Shown: positions 8,947-17,502, counted from the stretch's first letter. The stretch: DNA of 64,000 bases from an uncultured Spirochaetaceae bacterium (GCA_944392935.1 CALXYI010000038.1:1-64000); one strand, 5' to 3'. Numbers and translations: made by a program. The notes: generated from the sequence alone by a model not told the origin.

Positions 8947-9126
8947 ATATTATCTCCAAGAATTACGGATATACCGTTCGATGCCATGTCCCCTTGGGAC
9001 CCTCTCTGCTGGAAATGATGATGTGGTGGAAAAATGAATACTATGCCCTGACGGGCATCATCATGGAGGACATCATGATCGATGTGAAAGTAAAGCTGTA
9101 CATCTTCGTCCTCCTTTATCTGAGAT
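8947..9126 (-). promoter_or_regulatory. metQ leader RNA with mutually exclusive pairings
   Basis: About 180 nt lie between the predicted start of transcription and metQ. Three complementary pairs are visible. The SD of the leader peptide, GGAGGAC, is complementary to GTCCTCC inside the leader ORF (9064-9070). The AUGAUGAUG run (9056-9064) is a perfect 9-bp match to CAUCAUCAU (9015-9023). ATGCCC/GGGCAT (9043-9058) forms a compact hairpin. A further small hairpin, GTCCC-AAG-GGGAC, lies near 8988-9000. The Met-codon segments take part in the pairings, which is the architecture of a translation-sensing attenuator. No uridine-rich terminator is visible, so the output may be translational or Rho-dependent. 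Confidence 0.55.
9041..9103 (-). CDS. Methionine-rich leader peptide of metQ
   Basis: A 20-codon ORF encoding MYSFTFTSIMMSSMMMPVRA, with six Met codons including MM and MMM runs. It has an excellent Shine-Dalgarno (AAAGGAGGAC, 4-5 nt from ATG) and begins about 23 nt after the predicted transcription start, 94 nt upstream of metQ. A run of codons for the transported amino acid in a short, well-initiated ORF is the hallmark of leader peptides such as trpL or hisL. I know of no described Met leader peptide for MetQ, so function is inferred from position and composition only. Confidence 0.65.
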   Translation of the reverse strand: MYSFTFTSIMMSSMMMPVRA

Positions 9127-9132
9127 GTCTAC

Positions 9133-9161
9133 ATTATGCATAAAGATGGAAGTTTATGCAA
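9133..9161 (-). promoter_or_regulatory. metQ promoter with TGCATAAA inverted repeat
   Basis: -35 TTGCAT (9156-9161), 17-bp spacer, -10 CATAAT (9133-9138). An 8-bp perfect inverted repeat TGCATAAA/TTTATGCA (9137-9144 and 9153-9160, 8-bp spacer) coincides with both elements, and a third TGCA follows at 9168. The left arm also lies in the 10-bp palindrome TTATGCATAA. The half-sites resemble those in the argF promoter, so an ArgR-like or Met-specific repressor could bind here. Confidence 0.6.
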
Positions 9162-9180
9162 TGATTTTGCAGCATAATAA

Positions 9181-9206
9181 AGGCACTCTTTTCATTGGGA
9201 GTGCCT
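9181..9206 (-). terminator. Rho-independent terminator after metI
   Basis: Perfect 8-bp stem AGGCACTC/GAGTGCCT with a 10-nt loop, followed on the minus strand by TTATTAT. It begins 9 nt past the metI stop and ends the gdpD-metN-metI transcript before the metQ promoter. Confidence 0.85.
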
Positions 9207-9214
9207 ATCTTCTT

Positions 9215-9877
9215 TCAGCGCTTGGACATAAGATGCGAGCTTATCCTGTCGCCTATGAACTGTATGAGCTCAACCATCACTATTATTATCACAACGGCGG
9301 CAACCATGTAGGATGGACGGAAGCGCTGGTACCCATAGCGTATGGCAAGGTCTCCCAGCCCCCCGCCTCCGATGGCTCCTGCCATCGCGGAGTAGCCTAT
9401 GAGGTTTATTATCGTGAGCGTCACGCCAGAGGCAAGAGACGGCAGCGCTTCGGGGATCAGGACCTTGGCAATGATCTGCCAGTTCGTGGATCCCATCGCT
9501 TTCGCAGCCTGCACGACCCCCGGATCGACTTCCTTCAGCGAAGACTCTATGACCCTGGCCACGAACGGAGCCGCAGCGATCGAAAGGGGGATCACCGTGG
9601 CCATCGTCCCGATGCTTGTGCCTATTATCAGGCGGGAGAGAGGCATCAGGACGATCATCAGGATCAGGAACGGGAATGACCTGAGGACGTTGACTATCCT
9701 CGAAAGCACGCTGCAGAACACCGGATGCGGGATTATGCCGCCGCTTTCCTCAGAACCAGTGACATGCAGCAGCACCCCTATAGGGAAACCAAGGAGCATC
9801 GAGAATATGGTGGAGAGGAATACCATGACGGCTGTCTGCCATGTAGCCTCAAGGACAAGATTCATCATAGTGGACAT
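9215..9877 (-). CDS. metI: Methionine ABC transporter permease MetI
   Basis: A 220-residue permease with five to six transmembrane helices. The EAA loop facing the ATPase reads VQAAKAMGSTNWQIIAKVLIPEALPSLASG, and the C-terminal MAGAIGGGGLGDLAIRYGYQRF is diagnostic of MetI. The ATG at 9877 is chosen because it follows GGAGGTGTGAA and lies 1 bp after the metN stop. It forms the transport channel of MetNIQ in the inner membrane. Confidence 0.94.
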   Translation of the reverse strand: MSTMMNLVLEATWQTAVMVFLSTIFSMLLGFPIGVLLHVTGSEESGGIIPHPVFCSVLSRIVNVLRSFPFLILMIVLMPLSRLIIGTSIGTMATVIPLSIAAAPFVARVIESSLKEVDPGVVQAAKAMGSTNWQIIAKVLIPEALPSLASGVTLTIINLIGYSAMAGAIGGGGLGDLAIRYGYQRFRPSYMVAAVVIIIVMVELIQFIGDRISSHLMSKR

Positions 9878-9878
9878 T

Positions 9879-10877
9879 TCACACCTCCTCCGCCTCGTCG
9901 ACATAGACGCCCTTGCTGCGCAGCATGGCAACGGCCTTGCCTGCTGCCTCTGCATCAGGGCCTATATCGGTGATCATGACACCGATCTCCTCTCCGTCCA
10001 CGTTCTGCACCCCAGCCGCACGGATGTTGAATACAGCGCCTGTGGATGATGAGACTGCGGAGATGATCGGCTCATCGGTCTTGGAGCCGCGGAAGCGGAG
10101 CGTGTAGTGGCCGCCTTCCTTCGACCACCTGACGATGGACTCCCTGACCGTAGCCAGCGATGAGAGGAAATCCTTCGTCACGGGATGGCGCGGGGAGGCG
10201 AAGATATCAGAGACCCTGCCCTCCTCCACGATCCTGCCGGAATCCAGCACCGCGACCCTGTCGCATGCATCACGGACAACCTCCATCTGATGCGTGATCA
10301 TCACGACGGTGAGGTTCATCTTCTTCTGTATCTCCTTGATCAGCGCAAGGATCGAGCGGGTGGTCTGTGGATCGAGGGCGCTGGTGGCCTCATCGCAGAA
10401 GAGTATCTCGGGATCGGTGGCGAGCGCACGCGCGATCGCGACACGCTGCTTCTGCCCGCCGGAGAGCGTGGATATAGGGGCGTCCCCCCTTCCCTGCAGG
10501 CCGACAAGCTCCAGAAGCTCCTCCGTACGCCTCCTTATATGCTCCTTATCCATATGGCATATCTCCATCGGATATGCGATATTCCCTGCCGCATTGCGCG
10601 ATGAGAAGAGGTTGAATGTCTGGAATATCATCCCAATATGCCGTCTTTCGGCTATCAGCTCGGATTTCGGGAGATTGTCCACCCTCTTATCATCATAGTA
10701 GACCTCCCCCTGATCAGGGACTTCCAGCATCGACACGAGGCGCACAAGCGTCGACTTGCCTGCCCCCGACTTGCCTATGATCCCATATACCGTGTTAGAA
10801 GGTATCGTCAGCGACACATCCTCCACGGCATGGAGCTGGCCATAGCTCCTTCTGAGATTCCTAAGTCTTATCTCCAT
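9879..10877 (-). CDS. metN: Methionine ABC transporter ATPase MetN
   Basis: A 332-residue ATPase. Walker A GKSGAGKST, signature LSGGQKQR, Walker B ILFCDEATSALD and a switch His (MITHQMEV) are intact. A C-terminal NIL domain (about 255-332) is present; in E. coli MetN this domain binds methionine and gives trans-inhibition of transport. It follows gdpD by 31 bp and is translationally close to metI. Confidence 0.95.
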   Translation of the reverse strand: MEIRLRNLRRSYGQLHAVEDVSLTIPSNTVYGIIGKSGAGKSTLVRLVSMLEVPDQGEVYYDDKRVDNLPKSELIAERRHIGMIFQTFNLFSSRNAAGNIAYPMEICHMDKEHIRRRTEELLELVGLQGRGDAPISTLSGGQKQRVAIARALATDPEILFCDEATSALDPQTTRSILALIKEIQKKMNLTVVMITHQMEVVRDACDRVAVLDSGRIVEEGRVSDIFASPRHPVTKDFLSSLATVRESIVRWSKEGGHYTLRFRGSKTDEPIISAVSSSTGAVFNIRAAGVQNVDGEEIGVMITDIGPDAEAAGKAVAMLRSKGVYVDEAEEV

Positions 10878-10908
10878 AAAGCACTCCGCCTTATCCTTAT
10901 ATCAGATT

Positions 10909-11643
10909 TCAGGAAGAAGCTCCAATGCCGATGGCGGCCCTCACCCTCTCAGGCTCATTGGTTATCAGCCCATCGATGCCCCACTCTGAGCATCTCCGGA
11001 TATCCGCCTCATCATTGACTGTCCATGCATTGATCCTGACACCGTTCGCCCTGAGCTCATGCACAGCTGCGGCATCGAGTATCCGGAGAGACGGATGATA
11101 GCACTCGAATCCGGCTTCCCTTATCTCCCTCCCGATGTTCCTGAGGATCATCCCGTCGAAGAGGAATCCAATGGGGATCCCCGGCTCAAGGGCGCGGAGG
11201 CGGAAGAGCGTCAGCCAGTTGAATGAGGAGAAGAGCACCCTGTCCTCCACACCGAAGCGATGGACCAGGGAAAGGACCTTCTCCTCTATCCCCGGATAGT
11301 ACACCGGCGCTGTCTTGAACTCTATGTTCGTGTATATCCCCCTGGACGAGATGAAGGAGAGATACTCCTCAAGCGATGGGATGGGCGTGAATCCGAAGAT
11401 GCCGTTCTTCGTCTTCCCTGCAGATATGCTCTCAAGCTCCGCCCTGGTGAAATCGGAGACCGCACCATCCTTCCCGGTGGTCCTGGCCAGCGCCTCATCA
11501 TGCATGATCATGACCTCTCCGTCACTGGAGAGATGCACATCCAGCTCGATTGCGTCGGCACCGGCCTCCACGGCCCTCCTGAACGCAAGCATCGTATTCT
11601 CGGGGTATGCCCCGCTGTATCCTCTGTGCGCGATGATATCCAT
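10909..11643 (-). CDS. Glycerophosphodiester phosphodiesterase
   Basis: A 244-residue cytoplasmic GDPD (no signal peptide) that hydrolyses glycerophosphodiesters to glycerol 3-phosphate and an alcohol. The catalytic motifs are clear: AHRGYSGAYPENT at the N-terminus (His for acid/base catalysis), ELDVHLSSDGEVMIMHDE (metal ligands E, D and His), IEFK and the C-terminal NAWTVND. It is the promoter-proximal gene of gdpD-metN-metI; no biochemical link to methionine uptake is evident. Confidence 0.92.
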   Translation of the reverse strand: MDIIAHRGYSGAYPENTMLAFRRAVEAGADAIELDVHLSSDGEVMIMHDEALARTTGKDGAVSDFTRAELESISAGKTKNGIFGFTPIPSLEEYLSFISSRGIYTNIEFKTAPVYYPGIEEKVLSLVHRFGVEDRVLFSSFNWLTLFRLRALEPGIPIGFLFDGMILRNIGREIREAGFECYHPSLRILDAAAVHELRANGVRINAWTVNDEADIRRCSEWGIDGLITNEPERVRAAIGIGASS

Positions 11644-11676
11644 ACCCCTGAGATACTCCCCCGAGGGAATAAAAGC

Positions 11677-11699
11677 AAGCTCCCTCAGTCAGGGAGCTT
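11677..11699 (-). terminator. Rho-independent terminator overlapping the PTS-like stop codon
   Basis: Nine-base-pair perfect stem AAGCTCCCT/AGGGAGCTT with a 5-nt loop, followed on the minus strand by GCTTTTATT. The stop codon of the upstream gene is in the loop-side of the stem. It separates the PTS IIC-like gene from gdpD. Confidence 0.85.
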
Positions 11700-12710
11700 C
11701 ATATCCCCGTCCTTTATCCAGCCGCATCTGCGGAGCGGGAATGCGAATGCAAGCGAGAGGAGAGCGGGAAGCAGGAAATGGACTGCAGCTATCGCAGGAA
11801 GGGAGGATGCCCCCATCTCGGCAACGGCATTGAACTGGCCGACCAGCCCGCTGGTGCCCATGCCTGCCCCTGCCGCGTTGTTCGTCATCTTCAGAAGGCA
11901 TGTGGATATCGGGCCCGTGACGGCGCTTGCCGCGGTAGGGGGTATCCAGATGCGCCAGTTCCTCCAGATATTCGGTATCTGGAGCATCGATGTGCCCAGC
12001 CCCTGGCTTATAAGGCCTCCGACACCGTTCTCGCGGAAGCTGATTGCCGCGAAGCCCACCATCTGCGCCGCGCAGCCCGCGCATGCAGCCCCTGCGGCCA
12101 GCCCGGAAAGCCCAAGGGATATGCATATCGCGGCAGAGCTTATCGGAAGGGTGAGCACCATCCCGACGACAACGGATACCAGGATGCCCATCGGGAATGG
12201 ATAGAGCATGGTGAGGCGGTTGATGAATGCGCCGATCGCTCCCATGAGAGCCGCGACGAACGGGGAGACAAGCATGCCTGCAAGTCCGCCTATCATGATC
12301 GTCGTGAATGGAACGAGTATTATATCGGCTTTCGTCTTCCCCGTTATCCACTTGCCTGCTGCCGCCCCTGCCAGAGCCGCGATGCATGCCCCGAGAGGCT
12401 CTCCGGAGGCTATGGCTGCCGTCCCTGCGGCATCTATCGTGACCGTCCCGGCACCGATGGCCCCTGCAGCTGCGGCGGCAAAGAGGGAAAGCCCCTTGGC
12501 TCCGATGCTCCAGGCAACCCCGATACCTATCGATGGCCCTGTGAGATACTGCGCGACCTGTCCGAAATAGGAAAGCCAGCCTATTCCGGCATAAGTGCCT
12601 ATCTGCTTGATGATGAGACCGATGATCAGTGACGCAAAAAGCCCCTGCGCCATTCCATTGAGCACGGACACGATATGCTGCCCGATGCCCTTTTCCTTTC
12701 CTTCAGGCAT
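11685..12710 (-). CDS. PTS IIC-like integral membrane protein (PTS_EIIC_2 family)
   Basis: A 341-residue, very hydrophobic protein with about ten membrane segments and Gly/Ala-rich helices (AAAAAGAIGAGTVT, GLAAGAACAGCAAQMVGFAAISF). The pattern, including NGVGGLISQGLGTSMLQIPNIWRN, fits the PTS_EIIC_2 group of IIC-type proteins that lack linked IIA or IIB domains. No PTS partner is nearby, so a phosphorylating role is uncertain and it may be a facilitator. Start at 12710 follows GGAGAGGG. Confidence 0.75.
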   Translation of the reverse strand: MPEGKEKGIGQHIVSVLNGMAQGLFASLIIGLIIKQIGTYAGIGWLSYFGQVAQYLTGPSIGIGVAWSIGAKGLSLFAAAAAGAIGAGTVTIDAAGTAAIASGEPLGACIAALAGAAAGKWITGKTKADIILVPFTTIMIGGLAGMLVSPFVAALMGAIGAFINRLTMLYPFPMGILVSVVVGMVLTLPISSAAICISLGLSGLAAGAACAGCAAQMVGFAAISFRENGVGGLISQGLGTSMLQIPNIWRNWRIWIPPTAASAVTGPISTCLLKMTNNAAGAGMGTSGLVGQFNAVAEMGASSLPAIAAVHFLLPALLSLAFAFPLRRCGWIKDGDMKLPD

Positions 12711-12822
12711 TTCCCTCTCCTGATGCAGATGCGATGGAATCCGGATAGCGGGGACGACGCAGCACCATTTTCAATGCAGCGAAGGCTTCCGTCTGCTGCG
12801 ATTATCAGGGAAAAGGGGGAAG

Positions 12823-13281
12823 ATGGTCAATGCGGATTTGACTTGCATGCCTTTTGATACGATATTCACAGATATGGCAAATGGTTTCTTCTCAGGCCGC
12901 AATGGCTCCGATCAGCTATCCGTATTCCTCACAGCCGTGGCCCTGGTGCTGGCTGCCGCAGCCTCCGTAATATCGGAGGAGGCAGCAAGAGCAGCTGTCA
13001 CAGCAGTGGCCGCAGCGCTTGTCGCCGTGGCCGCCTTCAGGATGCTCAGCATGAATACGGCAAAACGGAGGGCAGAGAACGAGAAGTTCCTCTCATTCCT
13101 CCGCTCGTTCTCCTCCACAACCGAGGAGAAAGCGAGGAAGAAGGCAAGGAAGGAGGATCTGAAGACGCATGCATACTTCAGATGCCCGGAATGCGGAACC
13201 GAATGCCGTGTCCCCAGAGGCAAGGGGAAGATCAGGATCACATGCCCCCGGTGCTCCCATCAGTTCATAAAGAGGACATGA
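12823..13281 (+). CDS. Membrane protein with C-terminal zinc ribbon
   Basis: A 152-residue protein of unknown function. Two hydrophobic helices (about residues 33-50 and 57-75) form a hairpin anchor. A charged linker rich in Lys/Arg/Glu follows, then a zinc-ribbon of the form CPECG...CPRC (about residues 121-145). The ribbon is probably cytoplasmic. It is followed after 1 bp by the DUF5685 gene and then a J-domain gene, so the three probably work together. The start is uncertain: ATG 12823 is preceded by GGGGG at short spacing; ATG 12874 is an alternative. Confidence 0.7.
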   Translation: MVNADLTCMPFDTIFTDMANGFFSGRNGSDQLSVFLTAVALVLAAAASVISEEAARAAVTAVAAALVAVAAFRMLSMNTAKRRAENEKFLSFLRSFSSTTEEKARKKARKEDLKTHAYFRCPECGTECRVPRGKGKIRITCPRCSHQFIKRT

Positions 13282-13282
13282 T

Positions 13283-14080
13283 ATGTTCGGATACGTGCTT
13301 GCAAACGGATCATCGCTGTCAAAGGAGGAGAAGGCAGTCTACAAGGCGCATTACTGCGGGCTCTGCAGGGTGCTGAGGGAGCGCTACGGGCAGAAGGCCA
13401 TGATGGCGCTCAGCTACGACATGGTGTTCCTCGAGATGGTGCTTTCCGATCTCACGGGAGCCGAGGAGTCATCAGGGACGGAAAGATGCATACCGCATCC
13501 CGTGAAGGAGCATGCCTACACCATCACATCCTGCACGGAGTATGCCGCTGATATGCAGATGCTCCTCGGATATTACTCCCTTCTGGACCAGGTGCACGAT
13601 GAAGGGAAGCACCGCGATGCGGAGAAGAGGATGAGGCGCCTGCTTCCGATGCTCGAGGAACGCTATCCGAGGCAGAGCGAGACGATACGCATCCACCTTG
13701 ATGAGCTCGGAAGGAATGAGGGGGCGGGATGCAGCGACCCGGAAGGCATGTCCCTGATATTCGGCACGCTTCTCGGAGAGGTGTTCGTCAGCGATGACTC
13801 CTCGTTCTTCAGGGATGACCTCAGGGCTCTCGGCTGCAGCCTGGGGCGCTTCATATACCTCCTGGATGCATGGTGCGACAGGAAAAGGGATGCCAGGACC
13901 GGTAGCTATAATCCGATTCCGGCGGGCATCGATGCCGCGGCGATGAGGGAGATGCTGCTGGATGCAGCCTCCTCCGCGTCCGATGCTTTCGAGCGGCTGC
14001 CGCTTGACCAGCATGTTTTCATTCTGAGGAATATCCTTTACAGTGGGATCTGGTCGAAATTCAAGGAAGAGAAGGAATGA
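13283..14080 (+). CDS. DUF5685 family protein
   Basis: A 265-residue helical cytoplasmic protein matching the DUF5685 family: it starts [17 protein letters not shown] and has the Cys pair [13 protein letters not shown] near residue 25, then [24 protein letters not shown], and an [15 protein letters not shown] stretch near residue 195. The all-helical fold and Asp-rich D-D motifs recall prenyltransferase-like proteins, but no activity is known. It sits between the zinc-ribbon membrane protein and a J-domain protein, an arrangement I associate with DUF5685 in other anaerobes. Confidence 0.82.
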   Translation: MFGYVLANGSSLSKEEKAVYKAHYCGLCRVLRERYGQKAMMALSYDMVFLEMVLSDLTGAEESSGTERCIPHPVKEHAYTITSCTEYAADMQMLLGYYSLLDQVHDEGKHRDAEKRMRRLLPMLEERYPRQSETIRIHLDELGRNEGAGCSDPEGMSLIFGTLLGEVFVSDDSSFFRDDLRALGCSLGRFIYLLDAWCDRKRDARTGSYNPIPAGIDAAAMREMLLDAASSASDAFERLPLDQHVFILRNILYSGIWSKFKEEKE

Positions 14081-14688
14081 TGGATCCATACAGTGTCCTC
14101 GGGCTGAGGCCCGGCGCTTCTGATGAAGAGGTCAAGAAGGCGTACAAGTCGCTCGCGAAGAAATACCATCCTGACGTTGCGGGGAACAGCCCGGAGGCAG
14201 CCAGGAAGATGCAGGAGATAAATGCGGCCTATGATCAGATAATCAACCACAAGGAAAGCTTCTCATCCTCGTCATACGGCCAGTCATCGCCATTCGGCTA
14301 TGGCGGTGGATACGGATACTCATCAGGATATTCATCGCAGCAGACCCAGGAGCCAATCGAGCTGAGGGCGGCTGTCGCATACATAAACGCACGTAGATAT
14401 GCCGAAGCCATAAACACGCTCAGGTCCATACCGGTGGAAAGGCGCTCAGGGAGATGGTACTACCTCATGGCATATGCGGAGGCCCATACAGGCGACAGCG
14501 TAGGCGCGATGAGGGATATAGACATGGCGATCTCGATGGAACCCGGGAACATGACATACCTGGCATTCCGCGACAGGATATCCGGACGCAGGATGCAATA
14601 TGAGGACTGGTCACGGAACTACGGAGGATTCAGCACCGGCTTCTTCCCATGCTGCTTCCCCTTCTTCCCATGCTGCTGCATTATCTGA
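14080..14688 (+). CDS. J-domain (DnaJ-like) protein with Cys-rich C-terminus
   Basis: A 202-residue protein. Residues 1-60 are a J domain with the HPD tripeptide (YHPDVAG) that stimulates DnaK ATPase. A Ser/Gly/Tyr-rich linker follows, then a TPR-like helical region ([33 protein letters not shown]), and the protein ends in a hydrophobic, Cys-rich tail [15 protein letters not shown]. It lacks the zinc finger of true DnaJ. The second of two adjacent ATGs (14080) is chosen for spacing from AAGGA. The tail may anchor it to the membrane or bind metal; that is inference. Confidence 0.82.
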   Translation: MDPYSVLGLRPGASDEEVKKAYKSLAKKYHPDVAGNSPEAARKMQEINAAYDQIINHKESFSSSSYGQSSPFGYGGGYGYSSGYSSQQTQEPIELRAAVAYINARRYAEAINTLRSIPVERRSGRWYYLMAYAEAHTGDSVGAMRDIDMAISMEPGNMTYLAFRDRISGRRMQYEDWSRNYGGFSTGFFPCCFPFFPCCCII

Positions 14689-15289
14689 ATGAATCCGAGA
14701 GCGGGCTGACCAGCGCTCCGATGAGCTGTGTCATGAACTCCGGAGCCATTTCAAGATCGACCGGGATCTTCCCATAGAGGATATCGTAATACACCCCTAT
14801 CACCGCGGATATCATGAAATCGAAGGCCATCTCGATCCTGTCATGCCTTGCCTTGTCGCCGGCAAATCTCTCCGCGAATGTCGACTTCATGAAGAAATCC
14901 ACAGCGGCGCTCCGGCTTTCCTCTATCCTGCTCCTGAAATCCGGCACGGAGAAAAGCATGCGGTAGTAATCGCTGTCCTTGGCAAGGAGGGCTGAGAGTG
15001 CTTCGAAGAACGGAAGAGGATTGGCGAGTATTATATCAGGAGTCATCGTCCCGAATGCTTCCTGCACCTCCGCCACGATATTCGTGCGGATGGAATCCAG
15101 GACCTCGGACGTATCCTTGAAATGGGCATAGAATGTTCCTCTGTTTATGTCTGCTTCCTTGACTATATCAGTGATCGTGATCTTCTCGAACGGCTTTGAC
15201 CGCATCAGGGAAACGAGAGCTTCCCTTATAAGGCGCTTGGATCTGAGCGAACTTCGGTATTCAGCTTTGACTCTTGTTCTTTCCTCCAT
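14681..15289 (-). CDS. TetR/AcrR family transcriptional regulator
   Basis: A 202-residue regulator with an N-terminal helix-turn-helix (about residues 15-60, [23 protein letters not shown]) and an all-helical ligand/dimer domain. The ligand is unknown. It converges on the J-domain gene with an 8-bp overlap. A perfect 12-bp palindrome, GCAGAATTCTGC, lies 54-65 bp upstream of its start and may be its own operator. GGGGAGG precedes the ATG. Confidence 0.88.
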   Translation of the reverse strand: MEERTRVKAEYRSSLRSKRLIREALVSLMRSKPFEKITITDIVKEADINRGTFYAHFKDTSEVLDSIRTNIVAEVQEAFGTMTPDIILANPLPFFEALSALLAKDSDYYRMLFSVPDFRSRIEESRSAAVDFFMKSTFAERFAGDKARHDRIEMAFDFMISAVIGVYYDILYGKIPVDLEMAPEFMTQLIGALVSPLSDSFR

Positions 15290-15342
15290 TCTCTGCCTCC
15301 CCTTTGTTTATACAGTTTAGAATGGATTCCAGCAGAATGAAA

Positions 15343-15354
15343 GCAGAATTCTGC
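15343..15354. promoter_or_regulatory. Palindrome upstream of TetR gene
   Basis: GCAGAATTCTGC is a perfect 12-bp palindrome, and a direct half-copy GCAGAAT starts at 15332. Its position upstream of the regulator suggests an autoregulatory operator, unproven. Confidence 0.4.
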
Positions 15355-15365
15355 AATATTGCGGG

Positions 15366-16178
15366 TTAGTGTACAGAAGGAAGCACCCGAAGGGCAAAAT
15401 CGATGCCTATCCTCAGCCCGTCATCGGCTATGTCCGGAGCTATCCAATCCGCCGCTGCCTTGAGATCATCGGAGCTGTTCCCCATCGCTATGCCAAGGGC
15501 AGCATGCTCTATCATCTCAATGTCATTGGCGCCGTCGCCGAAAGCCACGGTCTGCGATATATCGCTGCCGAGGGCTTCAAGCAGCCTGTCGATGCCGGTG
15601 GCCTTCGTGATCCCCGGAAGGACGATCTCGCCCATGTTCTCCCGCGGAAGCCCCACGGTATTGTCGACGATGCAGAAGCGATGCCCTATCTCCTCCCGGA
15701 CCTTCTCCACAGGATATCCCGATGTGATATAGAGGATCTTGATGACAGCGGCCTCAGGTGGAACGGAATCGGATACCAGCAGCGAATCTATGACGACCTC
15801 TGTCCCCAGATGCCTGTGCATGAGGGAACGCCAGAAGGCAAGCGCCTCCTCCGTTATGTATGTGCCTGAACCAGTCTGCACGAGCATGCGGAAGCCCTTT
15901 TCCCGGCAATATCCCATAGCATATCCCCTGTCTTCTTCCGTGAATGCGGCGCTGAAGATGCTCCGGGAGCCGAGTACCACATCGGCACCGGCGGAGAAGA
16001 CACCGCCGTCGAAGCCTATGGAGTATATCCCCTCAGGGACCTCTGCCCTGCTGCGCCCCGTCGCGAGGAATGCATGGTGCCCATCCGCACGGAGGCGCCT
16101 GATGGCCTCCGAAGCGCTAGCAGGCACGGAGGATCCGAAAGGAAGCAGCGTGCCATCGACATCGAAGAAGAACTCCAT
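15366..16178 (-). CDS. Cof-type HAD-IIB phosphatase
   Basis: A 270-residue HAD hydrolase of the Cof class, which dephosphorylates small sugar or cofactor phosphates. Motif I is FDVDGTLL at the N-terminus (nucleophile and acid Asp); the family cap follows, and motif IV is GDGANDIEMIEHA near residue 210. The ATG at 16178 overlaps the ilvA stop (TGATG), so the two are translationally coupled. The substrate is unknown. Confidence 0.9.
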   Translation of the reverse strand: MEFFFDVDGTLLPFGSSVPASASEAIRRLRADGHHAFLATGRSRAEVPEGIYSIGFDGGVFSAGADVVLGSRSIFSAAFTEEDRGYAMGYCREKGFRMLVQTGSGTYITEEALAFWRSLMHRHLGTEVVIDSLLVSDSVPPEAAVIKILYITSGYPVEKVREEIGHRFCIVDNTVGLPRENMGEIVLPGITKATGIDRLLEALGSDISQTVAFGDGANDIEMIEHAALGIAMGNSSDDLKAAADWIAPDIADDGLRIGIDFALRVLPSVH

Positions 16179-17380
16179 CACCGCCCCTCGCCGACGAACT
16201 GGAATCCGGCAGCGGAAAGCCTGCTCTTTATCTCATTGATATGGCTGAAGTCCCTGGTCTCCATCGTCACGCGGAGAGTGCAGTTGTTGAGCTGCTTCTC
16301 ATTCCCTGTCTTGTCATGGAAGACGCCTACGACATTGGCACCTGCACCTGCGATTATCGAAGAGACCTCCACCAGCTGTCCCGGCTTGTCGATCAGCTCC
16401 ACGGTGATATCCGCAAGGCGTCCCTGCTTTATCAGGGCCCGGTTGATGACGCGCGAGAGGATGGTGACATCTATATTGCCGCCGGAGACAAGGCAGACGG
16501 TCTTTCCCTTCAGGGGGATCCTGTGGAAGAGAGCTGCCGCGACTGCAACGGCTCCGGCGCCTTCGGAGACGAGCTTCTGCGTCTCCATCATGCTGAGTAT
16601 GGCTACTGCCGTCTCGTCATCCGTCACCGACACGACATCATCGACATACTTATCCACAAGCGAGTATGTCAGGTCGCCAGGGCATTTCACGGCAATGCCA
16701 TCGGAGATCGTCGATACGGATGCAAGCTCCTCGATCTTATGGTCATGGATCGAATTCACCATCGAAGGTGCCCCGGCCGCCTGCACGCCATAGACCTTTA
16801 TCGAAGGCTTCAGGAGCTTCATGGTGAATGCCATTCCGGCTATGAGCCCGCCTCCTCCGACAGGCACGATCACATTGTCCACATCAGGAAGCTGGTTGAG
16901 TATCTCAAGCCCGATCGTCCCCTGCCCCGCTATGACATCGGGATCGTTGAACGGATGGATCATCGTCCTCCCCGTTTCCTTCATTATCTCGATGGCCCTG
17001 CTGTACGCATCATCGTAGACGCCCTTCACGAGCTCCACGGCTGCACCATAGGCACGGGTGGCCTCGACCTTGGAGATCGGAGCTCCTTCCGGTATGCATA
17101 TCACAGCATCGATGCCCTGCCTTGAGGCGGCAAGCGCGACACCCTGCGCATGATTGCCGGCAGAGCATGCGATGACGCCTTTCCTCTTCTGGTCATCGGA
17201 GAGCCTCGATATCCTGTAGTAGGCGCCCCTGACCTTGAAGGACCCTGTGGTCTGGAGATTCTCCGTCTTGAGATATACCTCATCGGACGGGAACATACGA
17301 GGTGCGCGGATCAGATCCGTATTCCTTGCCACTTCCTTCAGCACGAAGGAAGCCTGGTAAACCGTATCAAGAGTGAGCAT
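16178..17380 (-). CDS. ilvA: Threonine ammonia-lyase (threonine dehydratase)
   Basis: A 400-residue PLP enzyme that converts threonine to 2-oxobutanoate and ammonia. The PLP lysine is in TGSFKVRGA (about residue 49), the phosphate loop is VPVGGGGL (about 175), and a single C-terminal ACT domain (about 320-400) is present. This length with one ACT domain matches the short form found both in isoleucine synthesis and in threonine degradation. No other ilv genes are nearby. Confidence 0.92.
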   Translation of the reverse strand: MLTLDTVYQASFVLKEVARNTDLIRAPRMFPSDEVYLKTENLQTTGSFKVRGAYYRISRLSDDQKRKGVIACSAGNHAQGVALAASRQGIDAVICIPEGAPISKVEATRAYGAAVELVKGVYDDAYSRAIEIMKETGRTMIHPFNDPDVIAGQGTIGLEILNQLPDVDNVIVPVGGGGLIAGMAFTMKLLKPSIKVYGVQAAGAPSMVNSIHDHKIEELASVSTISDGIAVKCPGDLTYSLVDKYVDDVVSVTDDETAVAILSMMETQKLVSEGAGAVAVAAALFHRIPLKGKTVCLVSGGNIDVTILSRVINRALIKQGRLADITVELIDKPGQLVEVSSIIAGAGANVVGVFHDKTGNEKQLNNCTLRVTMETRDFSHINEIKSRLSAAGFQFVGEGR

Positions 17381-17470
17381 ACCTCATGATATGAATTCAG
17401 GGCCGTGTTGTGAAGCTGATGCCCAATACCCTCCTTTCTGCTTTATCTGTTTCTGCTATTCTCTTTATTG

Positions 17471-17486
17471 CCGGTATCAAAACCGG
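17471..17486. promoter_or_regulatory. Inverted repeat upstream of second TetR gene
   Basis: CCGGT-ATCAAA-ACCGG, 5-bp perfect arms, 16-32 bp before the TetR start. Likely site for autoregulation. Confidence 0.45.
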
Positions 17487-17502
17487 ACAAAGCGGGGATT
17501 TC

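Noticed and set aside
8947-9126. SAM riboswitch upstream of metQ
   Set aside because: The S-box core elements were not found; the structure is better explained by the Met leader ORF.
11685-12387. Long frames antisense or offset in the PTS-like gene
   Set aside because: Shadows in other frames; the membrane protein reading has consistent hydrophobic helices.
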